A stretch of DNA of 64,000 nucleotides from Pseudomonas sp. RIT409. GTDB lineage: Bacteria; Pseudomonadota; Gammaproteobacteria; Pseudomonadales; Pseudomonadaceae. The stretch is taken from assembly GCF_003052515.2 (NCBI RefSeq), contig NZ_QARE02000002.1, positions 248,001-312,000 of the forward strand. The letters are read 5' to 3'. Position 1 is the first letter of the stretch. Each line of letters begins with the position of its first letter. This document shows, one piece after another, positions 50,754-59,882 of this stretch. The position numbers and the translations under genes were made by a program. The notes beneath the pieces are model-generated. The model was not told the origin of the DNA. It did no database searches and saw nothing but the letters and a program-made list of their open reading frames with translations.

Positions 50754-50789
50754 GCCCCATTCATGAGCAGTTTTGCTCCTGCATGGGGC
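50754..50789. other. Imperfect hairpin between ubiK and comM
   Basis: GCCCCAT (50754-50760) pairs with ATGGGGC (50783-50789), and an inner GAGCA / TGCTC stem extends it. It is 18 bp past the ubiK stop, so it may partly end that transcript. No T-tract is seen. Confidence 0.35.
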
Positions 50790-50806
50790 AACTACACGCA
50801 ATCGAT

Positions 50807-51070
50807 TCAATCCTTCGCGGGCCCCGCCAACTGCGCCTCAAGCTCTGCCATCTTCGCTTCCAGTGCTTCAAGGCGGGCACGGGTGCGGGCCAGGACGACC
50901 ATCTGGCTGTCGAATTCTTCCCGGCTGACCAGATCCAGCTTGCTGAAGCCGCTTTGCAGGAGGGCCCTGAACTGAGTTTCGAATTCGTTGCGCGGGAGTG
51001 GGGTCTCGCCGTCCAACAGGCGGGAGGCGTGGCCGCTCAGGGCGTCCAGAAAAGCTTTGGGTGCGAGCAT
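50807..51070 (-). CDS. ubiK: UbiK, ubiquinone biosynthesis accessory factor (YqiC/BMFP family)
   Basis: An 87-residue protein with an amphipathic N-terminal half and a C-terminal coiled coil (FDSQMVVLARTRARLEALEAKMAELEAQLAG), the BMFP/YqiC layout. It binds UbiJ and aids aerobic ubiquinone synthesis. It is divergent from the glnK-amtB operon. Confidence 0.9.
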   Translation of the reverse strand: MLAPKAFLDALSGHASRLLDGETPLPRNEFETQFRALLQSGFSKLDLVSREEFDSQMVVLARTRARLEALEAKMAELEAQLAGPAKD

Positions 51071-51141
51071 GATGGTCTTCCTGAATCAGGTGGGCCGCAG
51101 TGTAACACGGGGTGCACAACCTCTTTTGATCGGGCGCGCGT

Positions 51142-51158
51142 TGCACGGTTTTCGCGCA
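51142..51158. promoter_or_regulatory. NtrC-binding site 1
   Basis: TGCACGGTTTTCGCGCA matches the NtrC consensus TGCACCATTTTGGTGCA at 13 of 17 positions. Its start is 124 bp upstream of the sigma-54 promoter, a normal enhancer distance. Confidence 0.75.
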
Positions 51159-51174
51159 TGACGCCGTGCACGCA

Positions 51175-51191
51175 CGCACTGTTGTTGTGCG
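51175..51191. promoter_or_regulatory. NtrC-binding site 2
   Basis: CGCACTGTTGTTGTGCG has symmetric GCAC/GTGC half-sites and is exactly 33 bp (three helical turns) from site 1, which suits cooperative NtrC binding. Confidence 0.65.
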
Positions 51192-51265
51192 AGCGCCCTG
51201 GGTGATGGCGATCTGACCTCTCCCTTCGCCGCCGAAAGCAGCGGAATTCGAGGCACTTGCCGATA

Positions 51266-51281
51266 TGGCAAGGTTTCTGCT
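51266..51281 (+). promoter_or_regulatory. Sigma-54 (RpoN) promoter for glnK-amtB
   Basis: TGGCAAGGTTTCTGCT has the invariant GG (-24) and GC (-12) 10 bp apart. It lies 209 bp before the glnK ATG and downstream of two NtrC-type sites, the expected nitrogen-limitation control. Confidence 0.8.
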
Positions 51282-51306
51282 TAGTGGCTTATGACCCATG
51301 CACTGA

Positions 51307-51828
<522 letters not shown>

Positions 51829-51861
51829 GCCGCCAAACCCAACGCCCCAGGAGTAAACAAT

Positions 51862-53199
51862 ATGACTCTGCGTCAAATCGCAGGGCTAGGAGCCCTGTTG
51901 TCCCTCGTAACCCCTGGCCTGGCCATGGCGGCAGACGAAGTGGCAGCCCCCGTACTGAACTCAGGCGACACCGCCTGGATGCTGACCTCTACCGCTCTCG
52001 TGCTGTTCATGACCGTTCCCGGCCTGGCGCTGTTCTACGGTGGCATGGTTCGTTCGAAAAACGTGCTGTCGGTGATGATGCAATGTTTCGCCATCACTGG
52101 CCTGATCAGCATTCTGTGGTGCATCTACGGCTACAGCATGGCGTTCGACACCACCGGTATGGAAGCCAACGTCGTTAATTTCAACTCCTTCGTCGGCGGT
52201 CTGTCGAAGGCGTTCCTGGCAGGCATCACGCCTTCCAGCATCACGGGTGCAGCGGCGCTGTTCCCGGAAGCCGTATTCGTTACCTTCCAGATGACATTCG
52301 CCATCATCACCCCCGCCCTGATCGTCGGTGCTTTCGCGGAACGCATGAAGTTCTCCGCGATGCTGATTTTCATGGCGATCTGGTTCACGCTGGTCTACGC
52401 GCCAATCGCGCACATGGTCTGGAGTGGCGTGGGTGGTCTGCTGTGGGACTGGGGCGTCCTCGATTTCGCAGGCGGCACCGTTGTTCACATCAACGCCGGT
52501 GTGGCTGGCCTGGTGGCGTGCCTGGTGCTGGGCAAGCGTAAAGGCTTCCCGACCACCCCAATGGCTCCGCACAATCTGGGTTACACCCTGGTCGGCGCCG
52601 CGATGCTGTGGGTGGGCTGGTTCGGCTTCAACGCCGGTTCCGCCGCTGCGGCCAACGGCACTGCCGGTATGGCAATGCTGGTCACTCAGATTGCCACTGC
52701 TGCTGCGGCGCTGGGCTGGATGTTCGCCGAGTGGCTGACCCACGGTAAGCCAAGCGCGCTGGGCATCGCTTCGGGCGTGGTTGCCGGTCTGGTAGCCATC
52801 ACCCCTGCGGCCGGTACTGTCGGCCCGATGGGCGGCTTGATCATCGGTCTGGCGGCCGGCGTGGTCTGCTTCTTCTGCGCCACCAGCCTGAAACGCAAAC
52901 TGGGCTACGACGACTCGCTGGATGCCTTCGGCGTTCACGGCATCGGCGGTATCCTCGGCGCAATCCTGACCGGTGTTTTCGCTGCACCTTCGCTGGGCGG
53001 CTTCGGCACCGTGACCGACATCGCGGCTCAGGTCTGGATTCAGTGCAAAGGCGTGGGCTTCACGATCATCTACACCGCGATCGTGACCTTCATCATTCTC
53101 AAGGTGCTGGACGCTGTCATGGGTCTGCGTGTCACCGAGGAAGAAGAAGCGGTTGGCCTGGACCTTGCGCAACACAACGAGCGTGGCTACAACTTGTAA
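51862..53199 (+). CDS. amtB: Ammonium transporter AmtB
   Basis: A 445-residue Amt/Rh channel. A signal peptide (about 1-24) is followed by 11 helices. The conserved Phe gate and the twin pore histidines (in GGTVVHINAG and DAFGVHGIGG) are present, as is the family signature DFAGGTVVHINAG. The C-terminal tail that contacts GlnK is intact. It forms the glnK-amtB operon under sigma-54/NtrC control. Its ATG has CAGGAG upstream, and it ends at a strong terminator. Confidence 0.97.
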   Translation: MTLRQIAGLGALLSLVTPGLAMAADEVAAPVLNSGDTAWMLTSTALVLFMTVPGLALFYGGMVRSKNVLSVMMQCFAITGLISILWCIYGYSMAFDTTGMEANVVNFNSFVGGLSKAFLAGITPSSITGAAALFPEAVFVTFQMTFAIITPALIVGAFAERMKFSAMLIFMAIWFTLVYAPIAHMVWSGVGGLLWDWGVLDFAGGTVVHINAGVAGLVACLVLGKRKGFPTTPMAPHNLGYTLVGAAMLWVGWFGFNAGSAAAANGTAGMAMLVTQIATAAAALGWMFAEWLTHGKPSALGIASGVVAGLVAITPAAGTVGPMGGLIIGLAAGVVCFFCATSLKRKLGYDDSLDAFGVHGIGGILGAILTGVFAAPSLGGFGTVTDIAAQVWIQCKGVGFTIIYTAIVTFIILKVLDAVMGLRVTEEEEAVGLDLAQHNERGYNL

Positions 53200-53218
53200 T
53201 CACTGCGGTTGCGAAAAA

Positions 53219-53245
53219 ATGCCCGGGTTTCCGGGCATTTTTTTG
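53219..53245 (+). terminator. Rho-independent terminator after amtB
   Basis: An 8-bp stem ATGCCCGG / CCGGGCAT with a GTTT loop followed by seven T, 20 bp past the amtB stop. The A run before it allows some action on the other strand. Confidence 0.92.
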
Positions 53246-53451
53246 TCTGGCGTTTGTCGATAGGCAGGACGCTCGGCCGATGACGCCAATTTGCAATCTC
53301 GATCCGGTTCAATGCAGGTTCGAAAGTCGGCGTGCGAGCGATCAAGACAGCTTGCGCGGGCGGGTTTCAGGCTTGCAGAAAACGCCACTCATTACGCGCT
53401 TTGCTTTTTTTTTCAGCGCGTTAGAATGCGCGCCGAAGGGCGGAGAACCGT

Positions 53452-53883
53452 ATGTGGCAACAGACCAGAATCACCCTGCGGGCACGGCCTCGAGGATTCC
53501 ATCTGGTGACGGATGAAATCGTTGCGCAACTTCCACAGCTGCGCGACTGCCGAGTCGGTTTGTTGCATCTGTGGCTGCAGCATACCTCGGCTTCGTTGAC
53601 CATCAACGAAAATGCCGACCCGGCAGTGCGACGCGACTTCGAACGTTTTTTCAATCGCCTGATCCCACAAGGACGCGGCGATTACGAGCACGATGACGAA
53701 GGCCCGGACGACCTGCCAGCGCACTTCAAAGCCAGTTTGCTGGGCTGCCAGTTGCTCATTCCGATTACGGACGGGCGACTGGCGATGGGAACCTGGCAAG
53801 GTGTCTATTTAGGAGAGCATCGCGATACAGGCGGTGCGCGTAAAGTCCTCGCCACCCTTCAGGGAGAGGGGCACGACCGCTGA
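53452..53883 (+). CDS. yjbQ: YjbQ family protein (UPF0047, secondary thiamine-phosphate synthase type)
   Basis: A 143-residue UPF0047 protein. Typical stretches are [51 protein letters not shown] and [16 protein letters not shown], with conserved His and Asp residues likely to bind metal. Some members show weak thiamine phosphate synthase activity; the physiological role is unclear. It lies after the amtB terminator and has its own GGAGA ribosome site. Confidence 0.9.
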   Translation: MWQQTRITLRARPRGFHLVTDEIVAQLPQLRDCRVGLLHLWLQHTSASLTINENADPAVRRDFERFFNRLIPQGRGDYEHDDEGPDDLPAHFKASLLGCQLLIPITDGRLAMGTWQGVYLGEHRDTGGARKVLATLQGEGHDR

Positions 53884-53976
53884 TTGTCGGCGGTAGTTGA
53901 ATTTTTTCCGGCTGTCTTAGAAATTAAGCGCAACTGGGCTATAACTAATCTGCTTTCGCAAGTCATGAGGTAGAAC

Positions 53977-54309
53977 ATGAGCGACGACGACATCGATAAC
54001 GAGAGTCTTGACGATGATCTGGAAGGTGAGGACGAGGGTGAGGAGCTTGCGGCTGCTCCTGAAGACGACGGCGCGGAGATAGAAGACAGCCCCGACGCTC
54101 CGGCGGCCCCTGCCAAAGGTAAAGCCAAGGCTGCGGTCTCGGTCGATGAGCTGCCCAGCGTGGAAGCCAAGAACAAAGAGCGCGATGCTCTGGCCCGCGC
54201 GATGGAAGAGTTCCTTGCCCGCGGTGGCAAGATTCAGGAGGTCGAAGCCAATGTGGTCGCCGACCCTCCCAAAAAGCCTGACAACAAGTACGGCAGCCGT
54301 CCTATCTGA
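53977..54309 (+). CDS. sutA: SutA, RNA polymerase-associated transcription factor of slow growth
   Basis: A 110-residue, highly acidic, largely disordered protein. The N-terminal half is Asp/Glu-rich; the conserved C-terminal part reads LPSVEAKNKERDALARAMEEFL and ends VVADPPKKPDNKYGSRPI, as in P. aeruginosa SutA. That protein binds RNA polymerase and supports transcription of housekeeping and rRNA genes in slow-growing cells. The PAO1 neighbour order (amtB, yjbQ, sutA) is the same. A strong terminator follows. Confidence 0.92.
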   Translation: MSDDDIDNESLDDDLEGEDEGEELAAAPEDDGAEIEDSPDAPAAPAKGKAKAAVSVDELPSVEAKNKERDALARAMEEFLARGGKIQEVEANVVADPPKKPDNKYGSRPI

Positions 54310-54333
54310 GGACGTCTGGCGCCGCTGAGAAAA

Positions 54334-54361
54334 AGCCCGCTGTCGCTGCGGGCTTTTTTTT
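54334..54361 (+). terminator. Rho-independent terminator after sutA
   Basis: A stem AGCCCGC / GCGGGCT with a 7-nt loop followed by eight T, 25 bp after the sutA stop. Confidence 0.93.
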
Positions 54362-54424
54362 GGCTTTAGATCGCAACACCGACGCCCTTCGGGCATCGAT
54401 GTAGCGATTTATCGCCAAACACCC

Positions 54425-55120
54425 TCACCCCCACCGCGCCAACACCTCTGGCAACTGCGTCAGGCTGCGGATCTCGGCATCCGGCAATTTATCTGCCTCC
54501 CACGCCTTGCCGCCGGGGTTGTACCAGATCGCGCGCAATCCGGCCTGCTGGGCGCCTGCGATGTCATCGCCCGGGTGATCCCCCACGTGGACGGCATGGG
54601 CAGCGTCTGCCTTGCCTCGTTTGAGGGCTTCGAGGAAAGGCGCTGGATCGGGCTTGCCGATGCCCAGATCTTCCGCGCACAGCGCAAAGGCGAAATAGTC
54701 TGCCAAGCCCAGTCGACGTACATCGGCGTTGCCGTTGGTTACGACCCCCAAGGTGTAAGACTTGGTGAGGATCTCCAGCGTGGGCACCACTTCCGGGAAG
54801 ATATCCAACTGGTGGCGGCCTTTGAGAAACACTTCGAAACTCTGTTCGGCCAGATCCTGCGCCTCGGTGGCGCTGTAACCGGCGTCCTCCAGCGCGTGGA
54901 ACAGCACACGGCGGCGCAATGCGCTGATCCGATGCTTGAAGCTGGGATCGGCCTCCACCAGCCGCGAGCGGATTTCCCACAGATGCTCCACCGGAACCGC
55001 ACCCAGTTTCGGGGCATTCTCACCCAGCCAGTCGCGCAACATGGCTTCTGCGCTGACGATGGCGGGCGCCGTTTCCCATAGGGTGTCGTCCAGATCGAAG
55101 GTAATCAGCTTGACGCTCAT
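54425..55120 (-). CDS. yigB: HAD-family phosphatase (YigB-like)
   Basis: A 231-residue HAD hydrolase. Motif I is [10 protein letters not shown] with the two catalytic Asp residues; motif II is in [11 protein letters not shown], and [15 protein letters not shown] is motif IV. E. coli YigB dephosphorylates the riboflavin intermediate 5-amino-6-(5-phospho-D-ribitylamino)uracil and FMN. The order dapF, DUF484, xerC, yigB is the same as in E. coli, which supports the name. It overlaps xerC by 4 bp. Confidence 0.85.
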   Translation of the reverse strand: MSVKLITFDLDDTLWETAPAIVSAEAMLRDWLGENAPKLGAVPVEHLWEIRSRLVEADPSFKHRISALRRRVLFHALEDAGYSATEAQDLAEQSFEVFLKGRHQLDIFPEVVPTLEILTKSYTLGVVTNGNADVRRLGLADYFAFALCAEDLGIGKPDPAPFLEALKRGKADAAHAVHVGDHPGDDIAGAQQAGLRAIWYNPGGKAWEADKLPDAEIRSLTQLPEVLARWG

Positions 55121-56013
55121 TCGGAAGGATCCTTGCGTTTGGCCCGCGGGTGGGCGCTGTCGTACACGGTCGCCAGATGCTGAAAGTCCAAGTGTGTGTA
55201 GATCTGGGTCGTGGTGATATCGGCGTGGCCAAGCAACTCCTGAACGCCGCGCAGGTCTTGGGACGATTCCAGCAAATGGCTGGCGAACGAGTGCCGTAAC
55301 ATGTGGGGGTGCAGGTTCTGCCCCAATTCGCGCTCACCCGCTGCCTTGACCCGAAGTTGAATCGAGCGCGGTCCGAGACGGCGCCCCTGCTGGCTGATGA
55401 ACACGGCGTCGTCGCGAGGGTTGGCCAGCGCCCGTTGTTTCAGCCAGGCTGCCAACGCTTCGCGGGCTTTTCGACCCACAGGGAGCACGCGTGTCTTGCT
55501 GCCTTTGCCCAGCACTTGAACCAGACCGTCGGCCAGATCCAGTTGCTCGCAATTCAGGCCGGTCAGCTCGGACAAGCGCAAGCCGGACGAATAGAACAGT
55601 TCAAGAATCGCATGGTCACGACGCGCGAGAAACTCGTCTTCGACGCCGCCCTCCAGCAACTGCAGCGTACGATCGGCATCAAGGGTTTTTGGCAGCCGAC
55701 GCTCGCCTTTGGGCGGAGAAAGCCCGTTCGCAGGATCGTGGTTGCACAGGCCTTCGCGGTTCAAGTAGTGATAGAACCCGCGGACGGCGGAAAGCAGCCT
55801 TGCAATGCTGCGTGAGGATTGGCCCTGTTGGTGCAGCCGCGCCACCAGCGCGCGCATCGTCGGAGCGTCCAGTGCTGCCCAATCGGTGATGTGCTGTTTC
55901 TCGCAAAAACTCAGCACTTTGCTCAGGTCGCGACGATAGGCTTCAAGCGTATGGCTCGACACTTGACGCTCACTGCGAAGGTGAGTGCAGTAGGCGTCCA
56001 GTTGCCGTTCCAT
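55117..56013 (-). CDS. xerC: XerC, chromosome dimer resolution tyrosine recombinase
   Basis: A 298-residue tyrosine recombinase. The N-terminal SAM-like core-binding domain (about 1-90) is followed by the catalytic domain with R in SGLRLSEL, K in GKGSKTR, HxxR in [13 protein letters not shown] in LLGHADI and the nucleophile Tyr in TTQIYTHLD. With XerD it resolves chromosome dimers at dif. It is a housekeeping recombinase, not a sign of an integrated element. Confidence 0.96.
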   Translation of the reverse strand: MERQLDAYCTHLRSERQVSSHTLEAYRRDLSKVLSFCEKQHITDWAALDAPTMRALVARLHQQGQSSRSIARLLSAVRGFYHYLNREGLCNHDPANGLSPPKGERRLPKTLDADRTLQLLEGGVEDEFLARRDHAILELFYSSGLRLSELTGLNCEQLDLADGLVQVLGKGSKTRVLPVGRKAREALAAWLKQRALANPRDDAVFISQQGRRLGPRSIQLRVKAAGERELGQNLHPHMLRHSFASHLLESSQDLRGVQELLGHADITTTQIYTHLDFQHLATVYDSAHPRAKRKDPSE

Positions 56014-56015
56014 GG

Positions 56016-56753
56016 CTAGCGCACCGAGCGCAAAGCGTTGGTGAAACGCGGCAGCAGGCGGCTAAGCACGTCAGCGATGTAGCTGAGGAACAAGGTACCC
56101 ACCGAGCTTTTGTAATGCTGCGGGTCACGGCTGCCAATAGCCAGTACGCCGTGCAGGCCTTGGTGACTCAGCGCAACGATCGCGGTGGAGCCCACTTCCT
56201 TGCTCTGATCGGCGCCAAACAGAAACTCCAGTTCGTGCTCCCGCAAGGCTCCGCAGACGGTCTTGCCGCCTGAGAGCAGACCGCCGATGGCTTTCTGCGC
56301 GTCTGCGCTGCTGACCCAGCGGCCCACGACCATGGGGTTGTCGCTGAACAGAATCAGGCTCACGAATGGCACCTGGAACTCTTGACGCAGGCTGTCTTCG
56401 ACGGCCATGACAATCTCTTCCAGGCTGGTGGCATCCATCAGCGCCAGAATCAGGCGACGGGTTTTCTCGAACAGGCGGTCGTTGTCGCGTGCAACATCCA
56501 TCAGTTGGGAGAGGCGATGGCGCATCTCGATATTGCGCTCACGCAGCAGTTTCAACTGGCGCTCGACCAGCGAAACGGTGTCGCCGCGTTGGTGAGGAAT
56601 GCGCATTGTCGTGAGCAACTCATCGTGCTCAGCGAAGAAATCCGGATGTTTGTGCAGCCAAGCCGCGACAGCCTCGGCTTCAAGGGCAGGCACTGACTGG
56701 TCGGTGAACGATTCACCGGGCGTGTCGGTTGAAGTCTGAGGCTTGTCGGTCAT
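56016..56753 (-). CDS. DUF484 family protein
   Basis: A 245-residue GAF-like DUF484 protein. The N-terminal segment [26 protein letters not shown] is the family signature, followed by a short coiled coil (about 60-100) and a GAF-like C-terminus. The function is unknown. It lies between dapF and xerC (3-bp and 14-bp gaps) as in many gammaproteobacteria. Confidence 0.9.
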   Translation of the reverse strand: MTDKPQTSTDTPGESFTDQSVPALEAEAVAAWLHKHPDFFAEHDELLTTMRIPHQRGDTVSLVERQLKLLRERNIEMRHRLSQLMDVARDNDRLFEKTRRLILALMDATSLEEIVMAVEDSLRQEFQVPFVSLILFSDNPMVVGRWVSSADAQKAIGGLLSGGKTVCGALREHELEFLFGADQSKEVGSTAIVALSHQGLHGVLAIGSRDPQHYKSSVGTLFLSYIADVLSRLLPRFTNALRSVR

Positions 56754-56766
56754 TGCATGCTCTCAC

Positions 56767-57597
56767 TCATAAACGAACTTGGCCTTCGTAGACCCTGACG
56801 GCCGGGCCGGTCATCACTACCGGGTGACCCGGCCCTGCCCATTCGATGGACAGGCGTCCGCCCGGCAGGTCGATCAGCAATGGCGAGTCCATCCAGCCTT
56901 GACTGATGGCCGCCACGGCGGCGGCGCACGCGCCGGTACCGCAGGCCTGGGTTTCTCCCGCACCCCGCTCCCACACCCGCAACTGCGCGCGCTGGCGATC
57001 GACGACGTGCAGGAAACCCACGTTCACTCGGGCCGGGAAGCGCGGATGGTGTTCAATCTTCGGGCCCAGGCTGTGAACCGGTGCATTGTTGATGTCGTAC
57101 ACCCGCAGGACCGCATGGGGATTACCCATCGAAACGGCGGCCAGCTCGACAGGTTCGCCATCCACCTCAAGCGTGTAGCTGAGCGCCTGCTGAGGCGCAT
57201 CGAAAGGGATGTCAGCAGGGACCAGGCGTGGCGCGCCCATGTCGACACTGATCTGGCCGTCGCTGCGGATGTCCAGCTCGATGATGCCGCCTTTGGTTTC
57301 GACGCGGATCTGTTTCTTGGCGGTCAGCCGCTTGTCCAGCACGAAGCGGGCAAAGCAGCGCGCGCCGTTGCCGCACTGCTCGACCTCCGAACCGTCCGAA
57401 TTGAAGATCCGATAGCGAAAGTCCACGTCCGGGTTGCTGGGCGCTTCGACCAGCAACAGTTGATCGAAACCAATGCCGGTGTGCCGATCGCCCCACTGTT
57501 TGGCGTGCTTGGGCAGGATGTGCGCGTGCTGGCTCACGAGGTCCAGCACCATGAAGTCATTGCCCAGGCCGTGCATCTTGGTAAAACGCAGCAGCAT
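56767..57597 (-). CDS. dapF: Diaminopimelate epimerase
   Basis: A 276-residue PLP-independent epimerase converting LL-DAP to meso-DAP for lysine and peptidoglycan. The two catalytic cysteines are C75 (EQCGNGARC) and the later one in [12 protein letters not shown]. The ATG at 57597 ([15 protein letters not shown]) is the conserved start. It is 4 bp after lysA. Confidence 0.97.
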   Translation of the reverse strand: MLLRFTKMHGLGNDFMVLDLVSQHAHILPKHAKQWGDRHTGIGFDQLLLVEAPSNPDVDFRYRIFNSDGSEVEQCGNGARCFARFVLDKRLTAKKQIRVETKGGIIELDIRSDGQISVDMGAPRLVPADIPFDAPQQALSYTLEVDGEPVELAAVSMGNPHAVLRVYDINNAPVHSLGPKIEHHPRFPARVNVGFLHVVDRQRAQLRVWERGAGETQACGTGACAAAVAAISQGWMDSPLLIDLPGGRLSIEWAGPGHPVVMTGPAVRVYEGQVRL

Positions 57598-57601
57598 GGG
57601 A

Positions 57602-58849
57602 TTACTCCGGCAACAGGCTTTCGCCAGCGAACAGCTCGGTGAGGGTTTCGCGACGGCGTACTTCGAATGCCTGGTCGCCGTCGACCAACACTTCGGCGCT
57701 GCGGCCACGGGTGTTGTAGTTCGAACTCATGACGAAGCCATAGGCACCCGCCGAGTGCACGGTCAGCAGATCACCCTCGGCCAGCGCCAGGTCGCGATCC
57801 TTGGCCAGGAAGTCACCGGTCTCGCAAATCGGGCCGACGACGTCGTAGGTGCGTGCTACGCCGTCGCGAGGTTTGACGGCCTTGACGTCCATCCAGGCTT
57901 GATACAAGGCGGGACGGATCAGGTCGTTCATCGCGGCGTCGACGATGGCGAAATCCTTGTGCTCGGTGTGCTTGAGGTACTCGACCCGAGTCAGCAGTAC
58001 GCCCGCGTTGGCGACGATGAAACGACCGGGTTCGAACATCAGCGCCAGGTCCCGACCTTCGAGGCGCTCGCGCACGGCTTTGATGTAGTCGCCGGCCAGA
58101 GGGGGTTCTTCATCGCGGTAGCGCACCCCAAGACCGCCACCCAGGTCCAGGTGACGCAGATGAATGCCGCAATCGCCGAGGCGATCGATGAGGTCCAGCA
58201 GCCGATCCAGAGCGTCGACGAATGGCGCCAGTGTGGTCAGTTGCGAGCCGATGTGGCAGTCGACGCCGATGACTTCCAGGTTGGGCAGTTGTGAGGCGCG
58301 CACGTATACGTCTTCGGCGTCGGCGATCGCGATGCCGAACTTGTTTTCTTTCAGACCGGTGGAAATGTAAGGGTGAGTGCCGGCATCCACGTCCGGGTTC
58401 ACCCGCAGGGACACCGGCGCGCGCACGCCCATTTCGGCGGCCACGACTTGCAGGCGCTCCAGCTCGTCGGTGGACTCTACGTTGAAGCAATGCACGCCGA
58501 CCTCAAGGGCGCGACGCATGTCGTCACGGGTCTTGCCGACACCGGAAAAGACGATGCGGTCGGCCTGACCGCCCGCGGCCAGAACGCGCTCCAGTTCGCC
58601 TCGGGACACGATATCGAAACCGGCGCCCAGACGGGCCAGGACGTTGAGCACGCCCAGGTTCGAGTTGGCCTTGACAGCGAAACACACCAGATGCGGCATG
58701 CCATCCAGCGCGTCGGCGTAGGCGCGGTACTGGGCTTCGATATGGGCTCGGGAATAAACATAGGTCGGCGTGCCGAAACGCTCGGCGATGGCAGACAATG
58801 CAACTCCCTCCGCGAACAGCTCACCGCCGCGGTAGTTGAAGGCGTCCAT
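57602..58849 (-). CDS. lysA: Diaminopimelate decarboxylase
   Basis: A 415-residue PLP enzyme converting meso-DAP to lysine. The PLP lysine is in [13 protein letters not shown], with [17 protein letters not shown], the phosphate loop [11 protein letters not shown] and the active Cys in VGPICETGD. The ATG at 58849 is preferred to a TTG two codons upstream. It lies 9 bp after lptM and before dapF, so the last two lysine-pathway steps are cotranscribed. Confidence 0.97.
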   Translation of the reverse strand: MDAFNYRGGELFAEGVALSAIAERFGTPTYVYSRAHIEAQYRAYADALDGMPHLVCFAVKANSNLGVLNVLARLGAGFDIVSRGELERVLAAGGQADRIVFSGVGKTRDDMRRALEVGVHCFNVESTDELERLQVVAAEMGVRAPVSLRVNPDVDAGTHPYISTGLKENKFGIAIADAEDVYVRASQLPNLEVIGVDCHIGSQLTTLAPFVDALDRLLDLIDRLGDCGIHLRHLDLGGGLGVRYRDEEPPLAGDYIKAVRERLEGRDLALMFEPGRFIVANAGVLLTRVEYLKHTEHKDFAIVDAAMNDLIRPALYQAWMDVKAVKPRDGVARTYDVVGPICETGDFLAKDRDLALAEGDLLTVHSAGAYGFVMSSNYNTRGRSAEVLVDGDQAFEVRRRETLTELFAGESLLPE

Positions 58850-58858
58850 GGTCAATCC

Positions 58859-59023
58859 CTAGTAAGTCGAGGTCTGGTGCTTGTGCGAGTGCGAAGAATT
58901 CTCGGCGCCAGGTGCACTGGACGTTTCGCCGTCGGGCAGATACAGCGGGCCTTTCTGACCGCAGGCAGAGACCAGGCACGCAACGGCGAGGAGCGCGGCC
59001 AGGGAGGAAATCAGGCGCTTCAT
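58859..59023 (-). CDS. lptM: LptM (YifL), small LPS-assembly lipoprotein
   Basis: A 54-residue lipoprotein starting MKRLISS. The signal peptide ends in lipobox LVSAC (acylated Cys21), directly followed by GQKGPLYLP, the signature of LptM. LptM stabilises the LptD-LptE translocon in E. coli. The tail is Ser/His/Lys-rich and not conserved. It is first in lptM-lysA-dapF-DUF484-xerC-yigB and is easy to miss because of its size. Confidence 0.9.
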   Translation of the reverse strand: MKRLISSLAALLAVACLVSACGQKGPLYLPDGETSSAPGAENSSHSHKHQTSTY

Positions 59024-59261
59024 GGCGAAATCCTTTGTATAAGCATTAATTGCGCCCGAGTATACCGACCACCCGACAGATTGCCTATGCGCTACGGCTC
59101 CCGTCCGGCGGGGGTTTGACGGATCGTGCGGCAGGGAAGGGCACGACGGGCGTTTTTTTGGCGCGGCAACGTGCTAATGGGCGGGTAAGCTTTGCAATTG
59201 ACCGGAAGCGACCGTATCTTGCGTCGCTGCGCCATTCGTAGACACTTTCGAGGTTCCCGCA

Positions 59262-59603
59262 ATGAGTTTGACCGAAGCCCGCTTTCACGATCTGGTCGAT
59301 GCCACGCAAGAAAAACTTGAGGACATCTTCGACGAGAGTGACCTGGATCTGGACCTCGAGAGTTCGGCCGGTGTTCTGACCGTGAAATTCGAAAACGGTA
59401 CTCAATTCATCTTCAGCCGTCAGGAGCCGCTGCGCCAGCTTTGGCTTGCAGCAGTCGCCGGTGGTTTCCACTTCGATTACGACGAAGAGGAAAAGCGCTG
59501 GGTTTGCGACAAGACCGAAGAATTGCTGGGTGAAATGCTGACGCGTCTGGCGCAGGCGCAGGCCGGCGTCGAACTGGATTTCGATGCAATCGACGGCAAC
59601 TGA
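59262..59603 (+). CDS. cyaY: CyaY, bacterial frataxin
   Basis: A 113-residue frataxin with an acidic first helix (HDLVDATQEKLEDIFDES) that binds iron and contacts IscS, then the beta-sheet segment with QEPLRQLWLAAVAGGFHFDYD. It modulates Fe-S cluster synthesis. As in E. coli it lies opposite cyaA. A DUF1289 gene starts 2 bp after its stop. Confidence 0.95.
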   Translation: MSLTEARFHDLVDATQEKLEDIFDESDLDLDLESSAGVLTVKFENGTQFIFSRQEPLRQLWLAAVAGGFHFDYDEEEKRWVCDKTEELLGEMLTRLAQAQAGVELDFDAIDGN

Positions 59604-59605
59604 TC

Positions 59606-59827
59606 GTGACGGCGAGCACGACGTCGGCGCGGCCGCCGAAACCTCTGTTCAGCAACGTCAGCCCGGCGGTGCCGTCACCCTGTATCAGTGTCTGCAGGTT
59701 GGATGAGCAGCGAATTTGCACCGGCTGTTTCCGCCATGTCGAAGACATCCGCGAGTGGCGGGCGGCAACGGATGAGCGGCGTCGCGAAATCGTGCATCAG
59801 GCCGATCAGCGCCGAGTGCAATCCTGA
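59606..59827 (+). CDS. DUF1289 family small protein
   Basis: A 73-residue protein with the DUF1289 pattern SPCISVCRLDEQRICTGCFRH, having four cysteines that may bind zinc or an Fe-S cluster. The start is GTG at 59606, 2 bp after the cyaY stop, so it is coupled to cyaY. The function is unknown, but the link to an Fe-S gene is suggestive. Confidence 0.82.
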   Translation: MTASTTSARPPKPLFSNVSPAVPSPCISVCRLDEQRICTGCFRHVEDIREWRAATDERRREIVHQADQRRVQS

Positions 59828-59882
59828 GGTTTTGCGATTGGCGAATCTTTTGGAGCTTGGCCGCAGCCCGTGAGTTGCGCCG

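Noticed and set aside
51961..53175. A 404-codon minus-strand frame over amtB, rich in His, Gln and Asp
   Set aside because: Composition is that of an antisense shadow; AmtB is clear on the other strand.
55117..56013. Tyrosine recombinase as a sign of an integrative element
   Set aside because: It is XerC in its standard housekeeping neighbourhood, with no attachment repeats or cargo.
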